This document shows positions 10,607 through 24,300 of a stretch of 64,000 nucleotides of DNA, in pieces (position 1 is the stretch's first letter; each line of letters opens with the position of its first letter). The stretch comes from Acanthamoeba castellanii str. Neff (lineage: Eukaryota > Discosea > Longamoebia > Acanthamoebidae). The position numbers were made by a program, and so were the translations under genes. The stretch covers positions 153,237 through 217,236 of the forward strand of contig NW_004457391.1 in the NCBI RefSeq assembly GCF_000313135.1. The letters are read 5' to 3'. The notes below the pieces were generated by a model. The model was given only the letters and a program-made list of their open reading frames with translations, made no database searches and was not told the origin of the DNA.

Positions 10607-11886
10607 CGCAGGACACAAGAGGTTCCGGTTGTACTCGCCCGAGCAGTGGCCGTACCTCTACCTGTTCCCCCGATTGCACCCCTCGACCCGCATGTCGCAG
10701 GTGGACCCGGCCGTACTGGAGCAGTCCGGCGTCAACGTCTCCTCCGCGTTCCCCGGTAAACACGCGAGTCTGGAGCGACACTTGCAGCGTCACTGGATCG
10801 CACGCTCACCACCCACTGCTTCTGCCCAGATTACGCCAAGATGCGGCCGCACGAGGTCGTGTTGCATCCCGGTGACGTGTACGTGTTGCACGCGTGTCGT
10901 GTTGCGTGTTGCGTGTGCCGTGCCTTGTGTGCCGTGTGTGTGGTATGCGATCGCACAAGTTGACTCGCGTGAGAAGGCTCTACCTGCCCCCGTACTGGTT
11001 TCACGAGGTGACGGTGGTGGGCGACGACGTCAGCATCTCGGTGAGCGTGCACACCGAATCGGACGAAGTACTACGCTCCCTCTGTCGCCCGCACCACTCG
11101 CTGCTGACACACACCACACACACCGCACACACCACACTCGCTCCTGACACACACCGCACACACCGCACCGCACACACTGCCCAGGTAGCTCTGCGCGAGG
11201 CGGTGATGCAGCATCCGATCCCCGTGCATACGGACTGGCCCACCGATATCAAGATCAAGGCGCTGGCCCACTATCTACACCTGGTCACCGCCGACCCTCT
11301 CATCAACCTCGACTACGCCAGCGGCAGCGAGGCTCAAGGCCCCGACGGCGGGAATCGGTTCATCGCCGCGCTGGTGAAGACGCGCTACGCGCACTTTGGG
11401 CTGGACCCGTGGGTCGACGGGCTGGCGGCGGGCGTCGACGAAGCCGAGCGCGAGTGGCGCGAAATCGAACGGTGGGAGCTGGGCCGGGAGGACGACGCCG
11501 AAGACTTTGCCCTCTGCCTTGACAACGCCGAGGTACCCACGTCATTCGTTCGAACAGACCTCTACGCCGAAGTTTTCGAGAGACTTACACACATCGTCAT
11601 CGTGGCGTGGGCAATTCAATACCAAGCTCGGGCGACATTTGGAGCGCCACGCGAGTGACCTCAAGCAGAAGCTCGGCCGCTGGCTTTCCACACCGCACGC
11701 ACACATCGAAATTGGCAACTGGGTCGAGGTACGCGTCTCCTCTTCCGGCAAGCCTTCTTCCTCTGACGTTGGTTTGTTGGCTGTGTTGCAATGGTGCAGG
11801 ACATCTCCTCGCACCTACTCGGCCCACTCAGCGTGGGACCCTTCCTGCGCATGCTGGCCACCCACGCGCCCAGCGCGGCCTGCTGA
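9441..11886 (+). CDS. JmjC-domain oxygenase with N-terminal membrane anchor
   Basis: Exons 9441-9800, 9887-10075, 10145-10278, 10368-10486, 10612-10756, 10830-10878, 10977-11067, 11185-11532, 11627-11728 and 11800-11886, all in phase. The N-terminus (MVAFVLLPLFVALFACWTLF) is a type II signal anchor. The JmjC core has the iron ligands HxD in GGPLIRTPTHYDLLHNFY and the distal His in LYLPPYWFHEVTVV, plus HKRFRLYSPEQW. These are features of Fe(II)/2-oxoglutarate hydroxylases of the JMJD/FIH type. The anchor implies an ER/Golgi-lumen or surface enzyme, as for JMJD8, rather than a chromatin demethylase. An ATG at 9360 in frame would hide the anchor 27 residues in, so 9441 is preferred. A (GT)n tract lies in one intron. 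Confidence 0.83.
10549..10604 (+). repeat. (GT)n microsatellite in an intron
   Basis: About 28 GT units form most of the intron of the JmjC gene just before the acceptor at 10611. Being intronic, it is free to vary in length. Confidence 0.95.
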
Positions 11887-12037
11887 GTGCGCGTGGTGTG
11901 TTCTGTTGATGTAGTTGTCGTAGTGTATGCCACGTTTTATTCTTCTTCCCCTCTACTCTTCATCATGTTTTCCTCCTCCTCGTTGTTGTTGTTGTCTGCG
12001 GCTCGTGTAGTGGTGGTGGTGGTGGGTACGTCTAGCT
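11887..12037. other. Convergent 3' flanks
   Basis: A short stretch between the JmjC stop (+) and the FHA-AAA stop (-). It is T-rich on the plus strand and presumably holds both 3' UTRs. Confidence 0.4.
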
Positions 12038-15000
12038 TTAGAGGAAGTAGGAGAGGTCCTTGCCTCGCGCGTTGCCGCCCTCGCCGTACATCTCGTTCCA
12101 CTTCCGCAGCTCGCCCACGGCCCGCGCGTCCTCGTGCACGCTGGCGCTGTTCTCCTTCTTGGCCTTCACAAAGTCCTCCATCCCGAGCGCACGGATCACC
12201 GGCGGCTCACGCTCCTCCGCGTCTTCCTCCTCATCGTCTTCATCATCGTCTTCCTCTTCCTCCTGCACCATCGCATCGTCGGCCTTCTCCTTTCCCTTCT
12301 CGCTCTTCTTGCTCCTCTTGCTCTTCTTCGTCAGGTCCATCTCCTTGCCCTCCTTCTGCAATGTCACGCCATACATCAGCACCGTGTGTGTCGTGGTGTG
12401 TGGTGTGTGTGTGTGTGTGTGTCGTGGTGTGTGTCTGTGGTGCGTACCTTTTCCTGTTCGATGATTTCTCGGATGGGCATGTAGGCGGCGGAGATGCAGA
12501 GGTTCTTGAGATCGCTGCCGGAGAAGCCTCCGTCATGTCGCCCACGGCCTTGAAGTCGAATTCGGGCTCGAGCTCCTCCTTGGCCAAGATCACACGCAGG
12601 ATCTTTTGCCTGTACGTTCCCCGTTCACCACCCACGTAAGCGCGTGTGCGTGTGCGTGTGCGTGTGCGTGTGCGTGTGCGTGTGCGTGTGCGTGTGCGTG
12701 TGGTCGGTTACCTGTTTTCGGCGTCGGGGAGATCGACGAGAAGGCGACGGGGCATCCTGCGGAGCACGGCGTCGTCGAGATCGAAGGGTCGGTTGGTGGC
12801 GGCCATGACGATCACGCGCTCGTTCTCCTTCGTCTTCAGGCCGTCCCACATGCTCATGAACTCGTTCTTGATTTTTCGCATGGCCTCGTGCTCCCCCGAC
12901 TTCTCACGGCTTCCCAAAATGCTGTCGTGTGTGTGTGTGTGTGTGTGTGTGATCGGTGTGATCGGGATGTGTGTCGTGTGTGTCGTGTGTGTCGTGTGGT
13001 GAGCATCCCGAACGCGGCGGTGGATGAACGCATTGAATGGGTCGTACCTGTCCACTTCGTCGATAAAGACCACGCAGGGCGAGATCTTGCTGGCCAGCGT
13101 GAAGACTGCGCGCGCATACTTTTCGCCCTCGCCGAACCACTTCGAGCCGATCGACGACATCGAGCAGTCTATGGCGTGTGTGTGTGGTGTGTGTTCATTG
13201 ATCGTCGTAAGCAACGCGAACGTCATAAGAGCGAGGAGTGAGGAGTCAGTGACGCGAGGTACGTACTGATGAAGTTGGCGCCGGACTCGGTAGCGACGGC
13301 CTTGGCGAGCATGGTCTTGCCGGTACCGGGCGGGCCGAACAGGAGGATGCCCTTGCACGGTTTCGTGAGATTGCCCTTGCGGAACAGCTCTGGTCGCTGC
13401 AGCGGAAGCATCACCAGCTCCTTCAACGTGTTCTGTAGCACACACATCGCGACCGAGATTAGGCCAACGCACACGCACGACACACGCGCACACGATACAC
13501 ACGACTCAGGCGGGAGAATGTGGTGTGCGACTGACTTACCTTGACCTTGTCGAGGGCGCCGATGTCTTCGAATCGCACGGCCAGCTCGTTGGGCGGAATG
13601 GCCTCGGCCAGCAGCTTGCGCTCGAAGTCGTTGTCAGTCTGCACGTCCTTCAGCGAGGTCTGCATCCATCACATGTTAGCCCTAATCCCGCACGCGCGCA
13701 CACACAACCGCACACACCGCACACGCATTGTGTACCGCCGCACCATCGCGCACACAGGCGCAAAGAAGAGCAAGAGTGGGTACCTTGGTGGCGAGGGGCT
13801 GGATCCTGTTGAGCATGCGGATACCGTGGTCGATGGCGGTGGCGGGGAGCATGAGCTTGGTGCCATCCATCCTCACCTCCTGGCCCTTCTGTTCGCTGTT
13901 GACCAGGTGGTGACCCACCGCCCAGCCGACGATCTTCTCCACCTTGTCGCTCGTGAAGACCTGCTCGCGGAGAGGCCTGGACCTGAGGCCCTCCTCGCCC
14001 TCGATGATGGCGATGTTGTTCTTCTCGAGCACCTTCCTGATGGCCGCCCTGTTCTGCTGCTGCTTCATGTCCTGCTGATCTTTCGAGATTTGCTTCGTCC
14101 TGTGTACCACATATACACGCATGACCGAGTCAGCACACACGAGCAACCGGTGACCGTGCGGCGCGCCAGCGCAACGACGCACCACTTGGGCAGCTCGGGT
14201 CCCTCCTTGGGCGGGTTGACGACGATCTTGTTGGGCAGCAGTCGCGAGAGGATGCGGGCGCCCTTGGAGGTGTCCCGGGCGCGTTCCTCCATGCGCGAAA
14301 TGTGGTCGAACAGCGCAAAGTCCAACAGCGTGGTCCCGCCGCCCGACTTGGACAGCAGGAACCCACCGGGCGCCTTGTCTCCCTTCCCTGCAACGTCACA
14401 CAAACAACAACGTTAGCAATAATGAAAGAAAGGAAGAAGAAAATGAAAGAAAACGCACCCTTGGCGGAGACGATGGAGGAGCCGATGACGACGAGGGGCG
14501 CGGAGATCTTGTCCAGCTGCCGCTTGAAGTTGGCGTATCGCTCATAAGACGTGAGGAGCGTCTTCTCGGTGTCCTTCAGGTAGAGGATGCACGGCATGCT
14601 CTCCTCGGCAGTCACCAGCTCGAACAGCGCCTCACTGCGCGGGGGTGGGAAAATAACTATTAAACACAAAAATTATGGGCGGTCATGGCGGGAAGACGCA
14701 CACGTTGATCTTCTCCTGCGAATCGCGCTCCTCCTGGTGCACCTTCGAGTGCAGGCCGTCACCGAAGTAGCCTCCAGCAGCACTCAGTCCCGACAGCGGG
14801 CCGAACCTGGTCCTCCGGGCTGCACACGACACACACGACACACACGGTCAGCTCGGCATGTCTTTTGATGCGCGTTGCGGGCGGAGGAGGAATACATTTG
14901 GTGATGTCGGAGCGCTTGCCGAACCAGGCGTCACCCTCCATGTCGTCATCGTCATCGGCGTCCGAGTCTTCGTCCTCGTCCATATCGTCAAAGGCGTCCA

Positions 15001-17973
15001 TGTCGCCCTCGAGCTCGCCGTCGGCTTCGTCCTCGTCGCCGGCCTCGCCGTCCGCATCCTCGTCGTCCATGTGGTCACCGGCGATGCCCGCAGGCGCCGA
15101 CGCTGACGCCGTCACCGAGAGCAGCTCGCTGATGGCCGAGGCCAGGCTCAGCGCCGAGCCGAGCGTACGCTCGGGCAGGTTGGCGGCCTCCTTCGCCTCG
15201 GCAGTGGTGGCTGCTCCTGCCGGGTTAGCTTCGACGGCCTTGGCATCCGTCGCGGCGGCAGCGGTTTCCTCAGCGGGCTTGCCACTCTCGGAGGCGGGCT
15301 TGTCTTTGGCGACGTCGGTCGACGTGGCGGCCGCGCCGGAGAGGGCGGGAGTGGTGGCACTGGTCGCAGCGGCAGCGGTCTTGGCAGGCTCCACCGGCTT
15401 GAAGCCCTCAAAGACGAACAGGTTGGCCTGCAGGTGGCGCGCGACGGCCTTCACGAGAGCCTCCTGATAGATCTCCGAGCCTGAGGGGTGGTGATTGAGG
15501 TGAGCGAAGAGCAAGAAGATACGGCAAAGCGCGAGGGGAGGCCTTAGGCATACCGGGCGGTCCGGCGAGCAGCATGCGCCTGCTGATGGAGGGGATGTCG
15601 GTGATGTGCTTCACCAGGTCGGGCTTCTTGATGAACGCGAACGCCGAGTTCAGCAGCATCTGCTTCGTATCGTTGCTGTGGTCATAGTTTTTTGGTTAGG
15701 CCTGCTCCGTTGCACTGCAAATTGGAAAACGCAGGCAGGTCACGGTGGTGATGGTAGAGCGCGTACTCGACGAAATAGGGGAACTCTTCGAAGGTGGTGG
15801 TGATGTCCTGCCACTTGAAGAAGTTCTTGGCGAGGTCCTCCTTGCACGCCTTCTTCTGGGCAACGGCCGCGGCCGATGGCTGGGCCGTGCTGGCGCTGGA
15901 CGCCGGGGCATCGCCGCCGAATCCCGCAGAGAGAATGAGCGAACGCGGGTGGCCCAGCGGCGAGTGATCGCCAAAGATCTCGCCACCCTTGACCGTAAGG
16001 ATTCTGTTCGGGCCTGAAATATAACCAACACACGACACACGTGTCAACAGGATCGACCAAACGAGATGCGTGTGATGACACACGAAATAGAGAGCGCGGA
16101 GGCGGAGGCGGAGAGGTACGTACGTTTGTTGTTGCGCGCAGCGGCCCTTCTCCTGAGATCGGAGCCGCGGTGCATCGAGAACGCCATGGGCAGGTTGCCC
16201 AGCGTGAAGATATCGTGGGCAGCTGCATCCGCGGGCTCGGGGGCGGGCTGCTGGGCAGACGCTCCTCCCGACGACGAAGATGAGGACGAAGACGCGGCCT
16301 GCGACGATGAGCTGGAGGAGGAGGAATTCGCCGACGACGAAGGAGTGGTGGACGTAGAGGCCGAGGGCGAGGTAGAGGCCGAGGGGAAGCCCGTCAGACC
16401 GTGCGACGGCGCCAGACCCGACAGGTGCGGGTGACCGCCGCCGGCCAGCAGCGACAGCGAAGGCAGAGAGGGAAGCGCGCCCAGGCCGGGCGTCGGCGAC
16501 AGCTTCGACGGCGAGCGCACTTTCTGGAAGGTCTGTTATGGTTGGGTTGGGGGTTGAGGTCTGGTGAGTCATGAGTCGGGTGATAGTCGTAATCGGTGGA
16601 CAGGGCAGGGGCTGATGTGTGATCGTACAAAGGAGTAGGTCTGCTGCTTGGTGATGATCGAAATCTCATCTCCGGTCTTGATGGGCTGCTTGACGCCCTT
16701 CTTGAGTTGCTTGCGGTTGACAAATAGGATGTCCCTGCTCGTCTGGCCCTCGATCTGCACCACTCCGGTCGTAAACTGCAAACCCAGCACGACATGAGCG
16801 AAGGCGGCGTCAGCGACGGCGTCCATTGTGAGCATTGAAATGGAGATAAACAACAGTGCGGCACGATACCGAGTTCTGCAGCTTGCAGACCACGCTGCTG
16901 CTGATGCCCGGATCGGAGAGGGTGAGGCTGCACCGAGAGTTGCCGCCGATGCTGAACGAGGGTCCGCTCAGCGACACGCTCATGGCCGTGTTCTGTAAAC
17001 AGCGACGAGGAGTGCGTAAGCGAATGGCTCGGTCCGCGACACATCGAGATGAGATGCGTGAGTGAGTCGTATACCTTGGGCTGCTGCGCGACCAGTTTGC
17101 CCCATATGTACAGCTGGTAGGCGCCGGCAGACTTGGCGCGATCCGCAGCGCCCGCCTGCGATCCGGCGGTGATGGCGCCCAAGAGGGCCGACACCGCCGT
17201 GCTGCCGGTGCGCAAGCTCTTCTTCAAATCGCCCAGCGGCTCCACGATACGTGAACAAGGAGTCAAGGAGCTCTAACACGGAGAGGTGTGTGAAGAACAC
17301 AAGGCACGCGCACACAGAGATAGCGCACGACACGCACCGCACATGCACACGCGAAGCGCAAGAAGAGGGAGAGGGAACAAAGAGGCGGAAAGGATATCTT
17401 GCAGGAGTTTGAGGACGGGGCCTTCGCCCTCGAGACTTCCCTTCCTCGTGGCGACCTTCTTGCCCTTGCCGGTTGTCTTGGCATCTTCGGCCTCGGGCAT
17501 CTGTGTCGATCGAGTGGGGTCAGTAATCGCGAGACGGGCACAGCTAATTGCCCGAAAAATAACAGAAAAGTATGAGCGCCACACGAGAAGAGAAGCACGA
17601 TTTGCTCTTGCGCTAGTGGTAAGGCGTCAATCGCGGTAGAAAGAAATGCAAATGAAGTGTAATTCAAACGAGCGATTTTGAAGGAAGGGGAAGAGGGATG
17701 AGGTGCCTTCATGCGCTTGGTTCCCTTCTTCTCTTCGCTTTGAGGAGAGTCAGCCAGGCTGTCCTCGGCAAGGTCATCTTGTACTTCACCCTCACCTTCA
17801 TCATCGTTTCTTTTTCGCTTGTTGCCGGCAGCAGGCGTCGAAGGGGCAGTGGTAGTACGAGGTGGGGAGGATGAGGGTGCAGTGGTTGATGTTGCCTCTC
17901 CATTCTCCTTCATCTCCACTTCCTTGGTCGCATCCTTCTTCTCCGGCACTGGTGCTGGCGTTGGTGCTGACAT
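12038..17973 (-). CDS. Plant-type FHA-AAA ATPase
   Basis: Start ATG 17973; about 15 exons on the minus strand. After an acidic/basic N-terminus ([14 protein letters not shown]) comes an FHA domain in pieces between about 17270 and 16500 ([48 protein letters not shown]). A long Ser/Ala/acidic linker follows. The AAA module has [30 protein letters not shown], Walker [34 protein letters not shown], Walker [10 protein letters not shown], and arginine-finger region [20 protein letters not shown]. The domain order and motifs match the plant FHA-AAA proteins of the MSP1/spastin/katanin group; their cell role is poorly known. Near 12527 one base is missing, so GDMTE no longer reads into [10 protein letters not shown]. 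The exon 1 donor looks like GC or is not the one chosen. Confidence 0.82.
12641..12703 (+). repeat. (GTGTGC)n simple repeat in an intron
   Basis: About ten GTGTGC units lie in the intron between the exon ending DAENR and the one starting QKILRVIL of the FHA-AAA gene. Confidence 0.9.
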
Positions 17974-18391
17974 TGTGGGTTGCGGGTATCGCCTTCTTGT
18001 GGCGGATCACCTGCGCACTCTGATGAGACAAGGCAATTTGGACAATTGCAGGCAATGATGGCAAGATGATGGAGCTTCAATTTTGATCGAAATGCAGGTA
18101 CCTTACGTTCTGTAGGTGTAGGTGGCGAGGATCGACACAGAGCGCTATGTGCCGGCGTGTGAAGATGCGCCCGCAGTCTCTCTTCTGATGTCTTACTTCG
18201 TTGGCCACACCACACGTCAATAGGACTGCAAGGCCACCTAACGTGTTCCTTGGGTGGAAGGTCTCAAGACACCAAAAGGAAATCGGAAGAGAAAATGACC
18301 GAAGAAAAAGAAATCATGGCCAACGTTCTTGTTCTTGTCCTGCCTCCAGGTGAAGAGGGTGAACAAGCGACATCGCTTTCTTTTTCTTGGC
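17974..18391. other. Intergenic: FHA-AAA promoter and listerin 3' flank
   Basis: Both neighbours are on the minus strand. The right part is AT-rich (18280-18390) and probably the listerin 3' UTR. No clear TATA element is seen before 17973. Confidence 0.35.
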
Positions 18392-21300
18392 TCAGTTGAA
18401 GGGCGTCTTGCACAGAGGGCAGTCGGTGTTGTGCGAGACCCTGATCCATTTGTACTGTGGTTGTGCGTGGTTCGCATTAAACCGCGTTAGTGCGCGTAGA
18501 GGAAGAGAATGAGCAAAAAGCGGGAGGTGGGGTGGTGGGTGGTACCATGCACGCAGAGTGGAACTTGTTGTGGCACGTCTTGCAGGCGAGTCGTGGCAAG
18601 GAGTGGTCTGAGATGTGGAAGAGCGAGTAGCAGATCGGGCAGCACTCGACGCCCTCGAAGTGCCTGTCCAGGTTCTGCTTCCACAGCAGCACGCCGTCCA
18701 GAATGGTACCGTCCTGTTGACCCAACAAGTGCACTCGTGAGTCAAGCAAGCCCCGGCGGCGGCGTGGACCCTCTATGTATGGTACGTACGTGGGTGAGGA
18801 AGAGGGTGGTCATGGAGAGCATCCACTTGCGCCACTGGGCCTCGCTCACACCGAGCCGGCTCTTGGACTCCAGCTCCACCGACCGGAGCGGGTACGACGG
18901 CGCCAGGCGCATGACGACTGTCGCCATACACACAACAAATACACAACACAACACACACACCAGCATTAGGTGGAGGGTGCTAGCGTTGGGGGGGGGATGG
19001 GGAGTGTGCCGTACCGGCAAGGGACATCTCATCCTTTTCGTAGGTGGCGGTGACCTCGCGCGTCACCTTGCTGGCCTTCACCTGGAAGTTGCCCGCCTCG
19101 GACTTGTAGTTGGCGATCGCCGCCAATTCGTTCTCGATGAGGATGGGGCTCATCAGCAGCATCGTGTACCTGGACGAGCGACACGACACGACACACGGCG
19201 CACGACACACGCGCGGCAGGGAAGAGACAAGAGTCAGCGAAACGCCGATCAAGGCCGCGAGGAGCGCTGGCCACGCACTTTTCCATGAGGGCAGCCGTTT
19301 GCCGGTCGCAGTCATCGGTCCACCAGAGACGAACGAGCGCGGGGAAGGCCTGGAGCAGACGCAGGTACAGGTGCGCCGCGTAGGCACCGATCCACTCATC
19401 GCTCGTCGACACCATATCTACTCACATGACCCCATGTCAGTCACCCCCGACACGTCATCCAACGCACGGCACGCACAGCACGGCACAACACGCACGGCAT
19501 GCACGGCACGACACGCACGGTGACGGTTGTGGGACGTACCGGCGATTTTGAAGGACTGAGGGGGCGGAAGGGAGGTGGAGGCGTGCGGGTGCTGCTAGGT
19601 CGAGGTGCTGGCAGAGGACGCGCATGAACATCTGCAGCGAGAAGGACGAGCGCCGCAGGTAGGAGCCCAGACGCGCGCGGAACTCGGGCGAGCGCAGGGT
19701 GCAGTGGTCGAGCACGAGCGACCAGCCCAGGAGATAGCCCAGCAGGCCGTGGAAGTCCTCCGACGGCCGCTCGATCTGCTCCTGCAGCGCAGGTGGCAGA
19801 GGCGCCTTCACCTCCTTCTCCTCCTCGGCCGACTCCGCCTCCTTGTCCTTTCCTTCCTCTGAAACCCGGTTGGTCAGCACACGACACACACGCACGACCG
19901 CACGGCACGCACGACACACAATACGTTGTGTAGAGGCGTACCATCGTCGGGCACGGCGGCGATGGCCATGAGCTTGTGCAGGAGCAGGCGGTAGGCCGTC
20001 TTCTGGAGGCGCCAGTCGGGGCACGAGAGGAGGGCGTGAACGGAGTCGTCGCTCTCGCGTCCGCTGATGTGCTTGCACAGCAGCGAGGAGGGCATGCTGC
20101 GCACCACCTGCTCCAGCAGCACCGAGAGCGGATTGTCGCGCTCCATCATCTTGGACAGCCTCTGGCCCACTGCGTGTGCGTGTGCGGTGGTGCGTGTGCG
20201 TGTGCGGTTAGCCAGACATGACGCGCGCAGTGATTGTGGGAGGTCATTGGATGGGGAAAAGGTACCGGCCAGGAAGACTTCGAAGACCTGCGGGAGAAGC
20301 TTCGAGAGGAAGCTGTGGTACTTCTCCTCGGGGACGGGCAGGCTCTGCTCGCTCGCGGACAGGGCCTGGAAGGCGCGCATCACGGCCCACAGCAGACGCA
20401 GCGCCTCGGTCGCGTCCGCCACGTCGGGGATTGACGACCCCTTGGCCTTGGCCTTCGTGTCCACCAGGCCACTGTGGCAGACGCACCACACACACACACA
20501 CACACGCACGCACGCACACGCACAACGCAGAGTCAGGCGAAGGCCGGTGAGATTCAAATAGCCTTCGTGGCATGTGCGAGCGGGAAGACGAACCTCTTCA
20601 CCAGGTTGAGCACGAAGTCCCACGACGCTCGGTCGAGGGTGGCGCCGCTCTTGGTCACGATGGCGAACGACAGGCGGAGGGCACCGGTGCGCAGACCTCG
20701 CGACAGCGCGGCGGGGAGGCCGGCAGCGTTGGGCCAGCGGCCCTTGGGGAACAGCCCCGCAAGCGTCGACATGTGTGCGGCCAGCTACGCACGACACGAC
20801 ACGACACGCAACTCATTAGTCCATGTGTCCGGTGGTGATGAGCGAGGCGGTGGTACCTCGGCGGACTGAGGGGCTGCCTGGGGCCAATAGAAGGCGGCGA
20901 GGGCGGCCATGGAGAAGAGAACCCGGCGGGCGTCCTCTTCGCTGGTGGTCTGGGCCTCCTTGAGCGAGGCAAAGGTGGCCGCGGCGATCTCGCGCGCCTG
21001 CGTCACCTCCCCCGAGGTCGCACCGGCGATGACCGGAATGCTGGCCTCCACCGCGGCAAGCCTTCCGTAGAAATTGTCATCTGCGCGCGGTCACGACGAG
21101 CGTTAGCCGAAATAACAAACACGACACACGACACACAACAACACACAACACAAAGCGTAGCTGACTTGCGCGTACCGTTGGCGTTGAAGGAGAGGGGAAG
21201 CGCGGGCACGATGACGCTTGCGAGGGCCTCGCAAGAGAGATCGGCGCGTGCGACGAGGAGACGCAGCACAAAGGCCAGTGACAGGGCGCTGAGGCCCCCG

Positions 21301-24300
21301 CGCTGCTGCGCCTCGTCGATCAGGTGCTGGAGCAGGTCACGCGTGAATGCGTTGGGCTCGGTGTCGGCCTTCGCCTGGTCGGTGATGAACTTGGCCAACA
21401 GGGCCACGCCACGAGGCGCCTGCCTCGCCAGCAGGCTCCACACATCATTGCTGCAACACGCCAGCAAGAGTCAGGCAACATGTCATCGCACACGCGCACC
21501 GCACACACCACACCACACGACACGCTGCAGGGTTTGGATACCTGGGCTTTTCGTCCTCCTCGTCGGGTTCGGCCGCATTGGCGGCGGAGCCCGAGAGGAG
21601 GGACTGGGAGATGACCGGCCCGAGGTCTTCGCTCTCGTCGACGGAGAAGAGCGACACGCCGGAGAGCGAGTAGGACTGGAGCAGTGCCGAAATGAGCCAC
21701 GCGTGCGGCTTGGTGGCTTGGTCGTCGCCGCCGCCGGCCAACAGCACCGGGGCGGACAGGCGCTGCAGGAGCTCGGTGGCGAAGAGGGCCATGCAGGCGT
21801 AGGTCTCGGCGGCGGTGGCGGCGTCGTTGGTCTCGTCGCCCTTGCCGGTGACGGCACCGGTGAGGCGCAGGAAGAGGGACGAGGTGTCGCGGCCGTCGAT
21901 GGCCGAGGGCACGGCGTCACGGGACTTCTCCCACTCGGCGCGGTCGAGGACCAGCTCCGCAGCCGACGACTTGACCTTGTCCAACTCGGTCCATTTGCGC
22001 ACCTGTACTGCAACATCGCTCGCAGCTACACGACAGCACAGCACGAAAACTGTCATTTCGCCGCACGACACGCACACGCACCACCGCACCACCGCACGCG
22101 CACACGAAAGCGGTGGCCATACCAGCGATCGAGGTGGGGGCTGCGTGGAGGACGGCCTCGTGGAGCGACGAGACCAGGTAGGCGCGGAAGGCCGCGGCGG
22201 TTTCGGGTTCCTCCTCGCGCAGGCGTGACGTGGCAAAGGCGGAGAGGGACGCCAGCGCGGTCGAGTTGACGTCAGCGTAGGCAGCCGCAGCGTCGGCGCC
22301 CGGAGGCGACAGCTGGGCGAGCAGGTGGAGCCGAAAGACCGTGTTGCCGAGCAGCGAGGCCCGACTGCGCTGGAGCCCAGCGGGCAGACGCGCAGAGGCC
22401 ACCGATCGCACGAGGACCAGCACGTCCTTGAGCGACGCCAGCTGCTCGGCATCGGCCTCGAGCGCGGCGCCGGCCGCCAGCGAGTGCCCGTCGAGGAAGC
22501 CGGTCAGGCTGGCCGACAGCGACTCGACGATCTGGGCAAGGCACGAGGCCGACAGCAGCGGCGACGCCTGGTTGTCCTTGCCGGCGATGAGGAAGCGGAG
22601 GAGCGACAGTTCGATGTCGTCGCCCACGGCAGCGGCGCCGGCCTGGAGCGCGTTGAAGAGGTGCGTGGCGTGCTCGTCCAGCTGCCTGCTGGCCCACTGC
22701 TCGTTGGCGGTGCCGCGGCACACCTTCTGCAGGAGCAGCAGCAGGAGGCGGGGCTTGCCGGTGGCGATCACCTCGCGGACCAGCGACTCCCACTGGTCGT
22801 GAAGCAGCGCCGTCTGGTGGTCGCCGCCAGCAGCCGCGATGTGCTGCAGGTAGTGGTGGACCAGGTCGAAGAGAACCGGGGTGAAGGCAGCATCGCGCGC
22901 CTCGGACGAAACCCAGGAGGTGACCCACGGGAGGAGCGCGTCGGCGAAGAAGGCCTTGGGCGCCTCCGACTCGGCGGCGGCCGAGCCGAACACGAGCGCG
23001 GGGAACGAGGCGGCGAGCTCGGTCAGCATCCGCACCCACGCGGTCTCGGTCGTATCCTCCCTGGCGCGCGGCAGCGCTGTCCCGACCACCTCCCGCAGCA
23101 CCTGCTCGAGTGCCGACCCCGATGTGTTTTCCTGTTGTGTGTGTGTGTGTGTGTGTGTGTTGATCGCGCACAGTGATGCGTGAGAAAACAATGAGTGCCA
23201 GGGGGGGCTTGATGATCATCCGCGGGAGGTTGCGTACCGAGGAGCTGAGGAGAGCGGCCAGCGACGACAGCAGTTCGGAGAAGCGGCTGCAGTAGGTGGC
23301 CAGGGGCAGGTTGTCCTGATTCTCGCTGAACACGGCCTTGGCGTCATCGCCGAGCTTGATGAAATAGGCCTTCACAATGTCTGCAATTTTGTTGCCCCCC
23401 CCCAAAGCTTGGTAAATAACGACGACAGGACCAAGGCTGAGTAGGGGGCAGGCGCTACCTTGGGCGTCCTTTGCAACGAGCTTGCCCACGAGGCCGCTGA
23501 TCGACTTGACGAGCGCAGAAGGAGGCTGGAGCCAACATACATGACATTCCAGCGTAAGCTAGTGCATTGAAGGGAATGCAATACATCAATAAATTTCATA
23601 TAATATAATATATACCTTGTCGGTGGTGAGGTAGTAGTGGGTGGCATCAAAGAGTTGATTGGCCACCAGGTACTGGGCGATGTCCGTGGCCTCGCTCTCC
23701 TCCCTCTCATCGTTTCGGCTGTCGTGTCGTCAGCGACCACCAGTGAGCGCACCATAAAAGAAAAGAAAAGAGGGCGATGACTGCGTACAGATCGAGGGAG
23801 ATGAAGTAGAGGAGACACTCCATGTAGGCCGCGACGAGCCGCGTGGCGGAGGTATCGGAGAAGTTTTCGCTGGCGAGCCCCTTCCACAGGTTGGAGAAGA
23901 ACTCCTTGTGGAAGCCCGTCCCCTCACCTACCACCTCCTTCGGAATCAAACTACTCGCCACGAGCAAGCGAGTGAGCACCACACACACCAGCACGTGCTT
24001 GCCCGAACGAACTACTCACCACCGAAGATCGGTGGCGTGCGCCGTACGAACCTGATCAGGGGCAGGAGCGAGGGATAGGTGACGGCGGCCGAGCCGCTGG
24101 TGCCGTTTCGAAGGATGACCCACAGCGGACCCAGCACTTGCTTTCGCGCGTTGATGTGGCTCCAGGCCTCGGGGTAGTCTGCGTGACGAGTCCATGGGGC
24201 CTCACGGTGAGTTGAAGCAAGAAGACACTGAGCTATTTGGGGGGTGGGGCGCGTACATTTGAAGAAGGTCAGCAGGGCCTCCCACATGTGTGCTTGATTG

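Noticed and set aside
10430..10793. ORFs with poly-(CV), poly-(TH) runs
   Set aside because: Produced by the (GT)n microsatellite inside a JmjC intron.
21917..23489. Overlapping minus-strand ORFs in other frames across the listerin middle
   Set aside because: Only one frame per exon has high GC at third positions and the helical listerin composition; the others are shadows.
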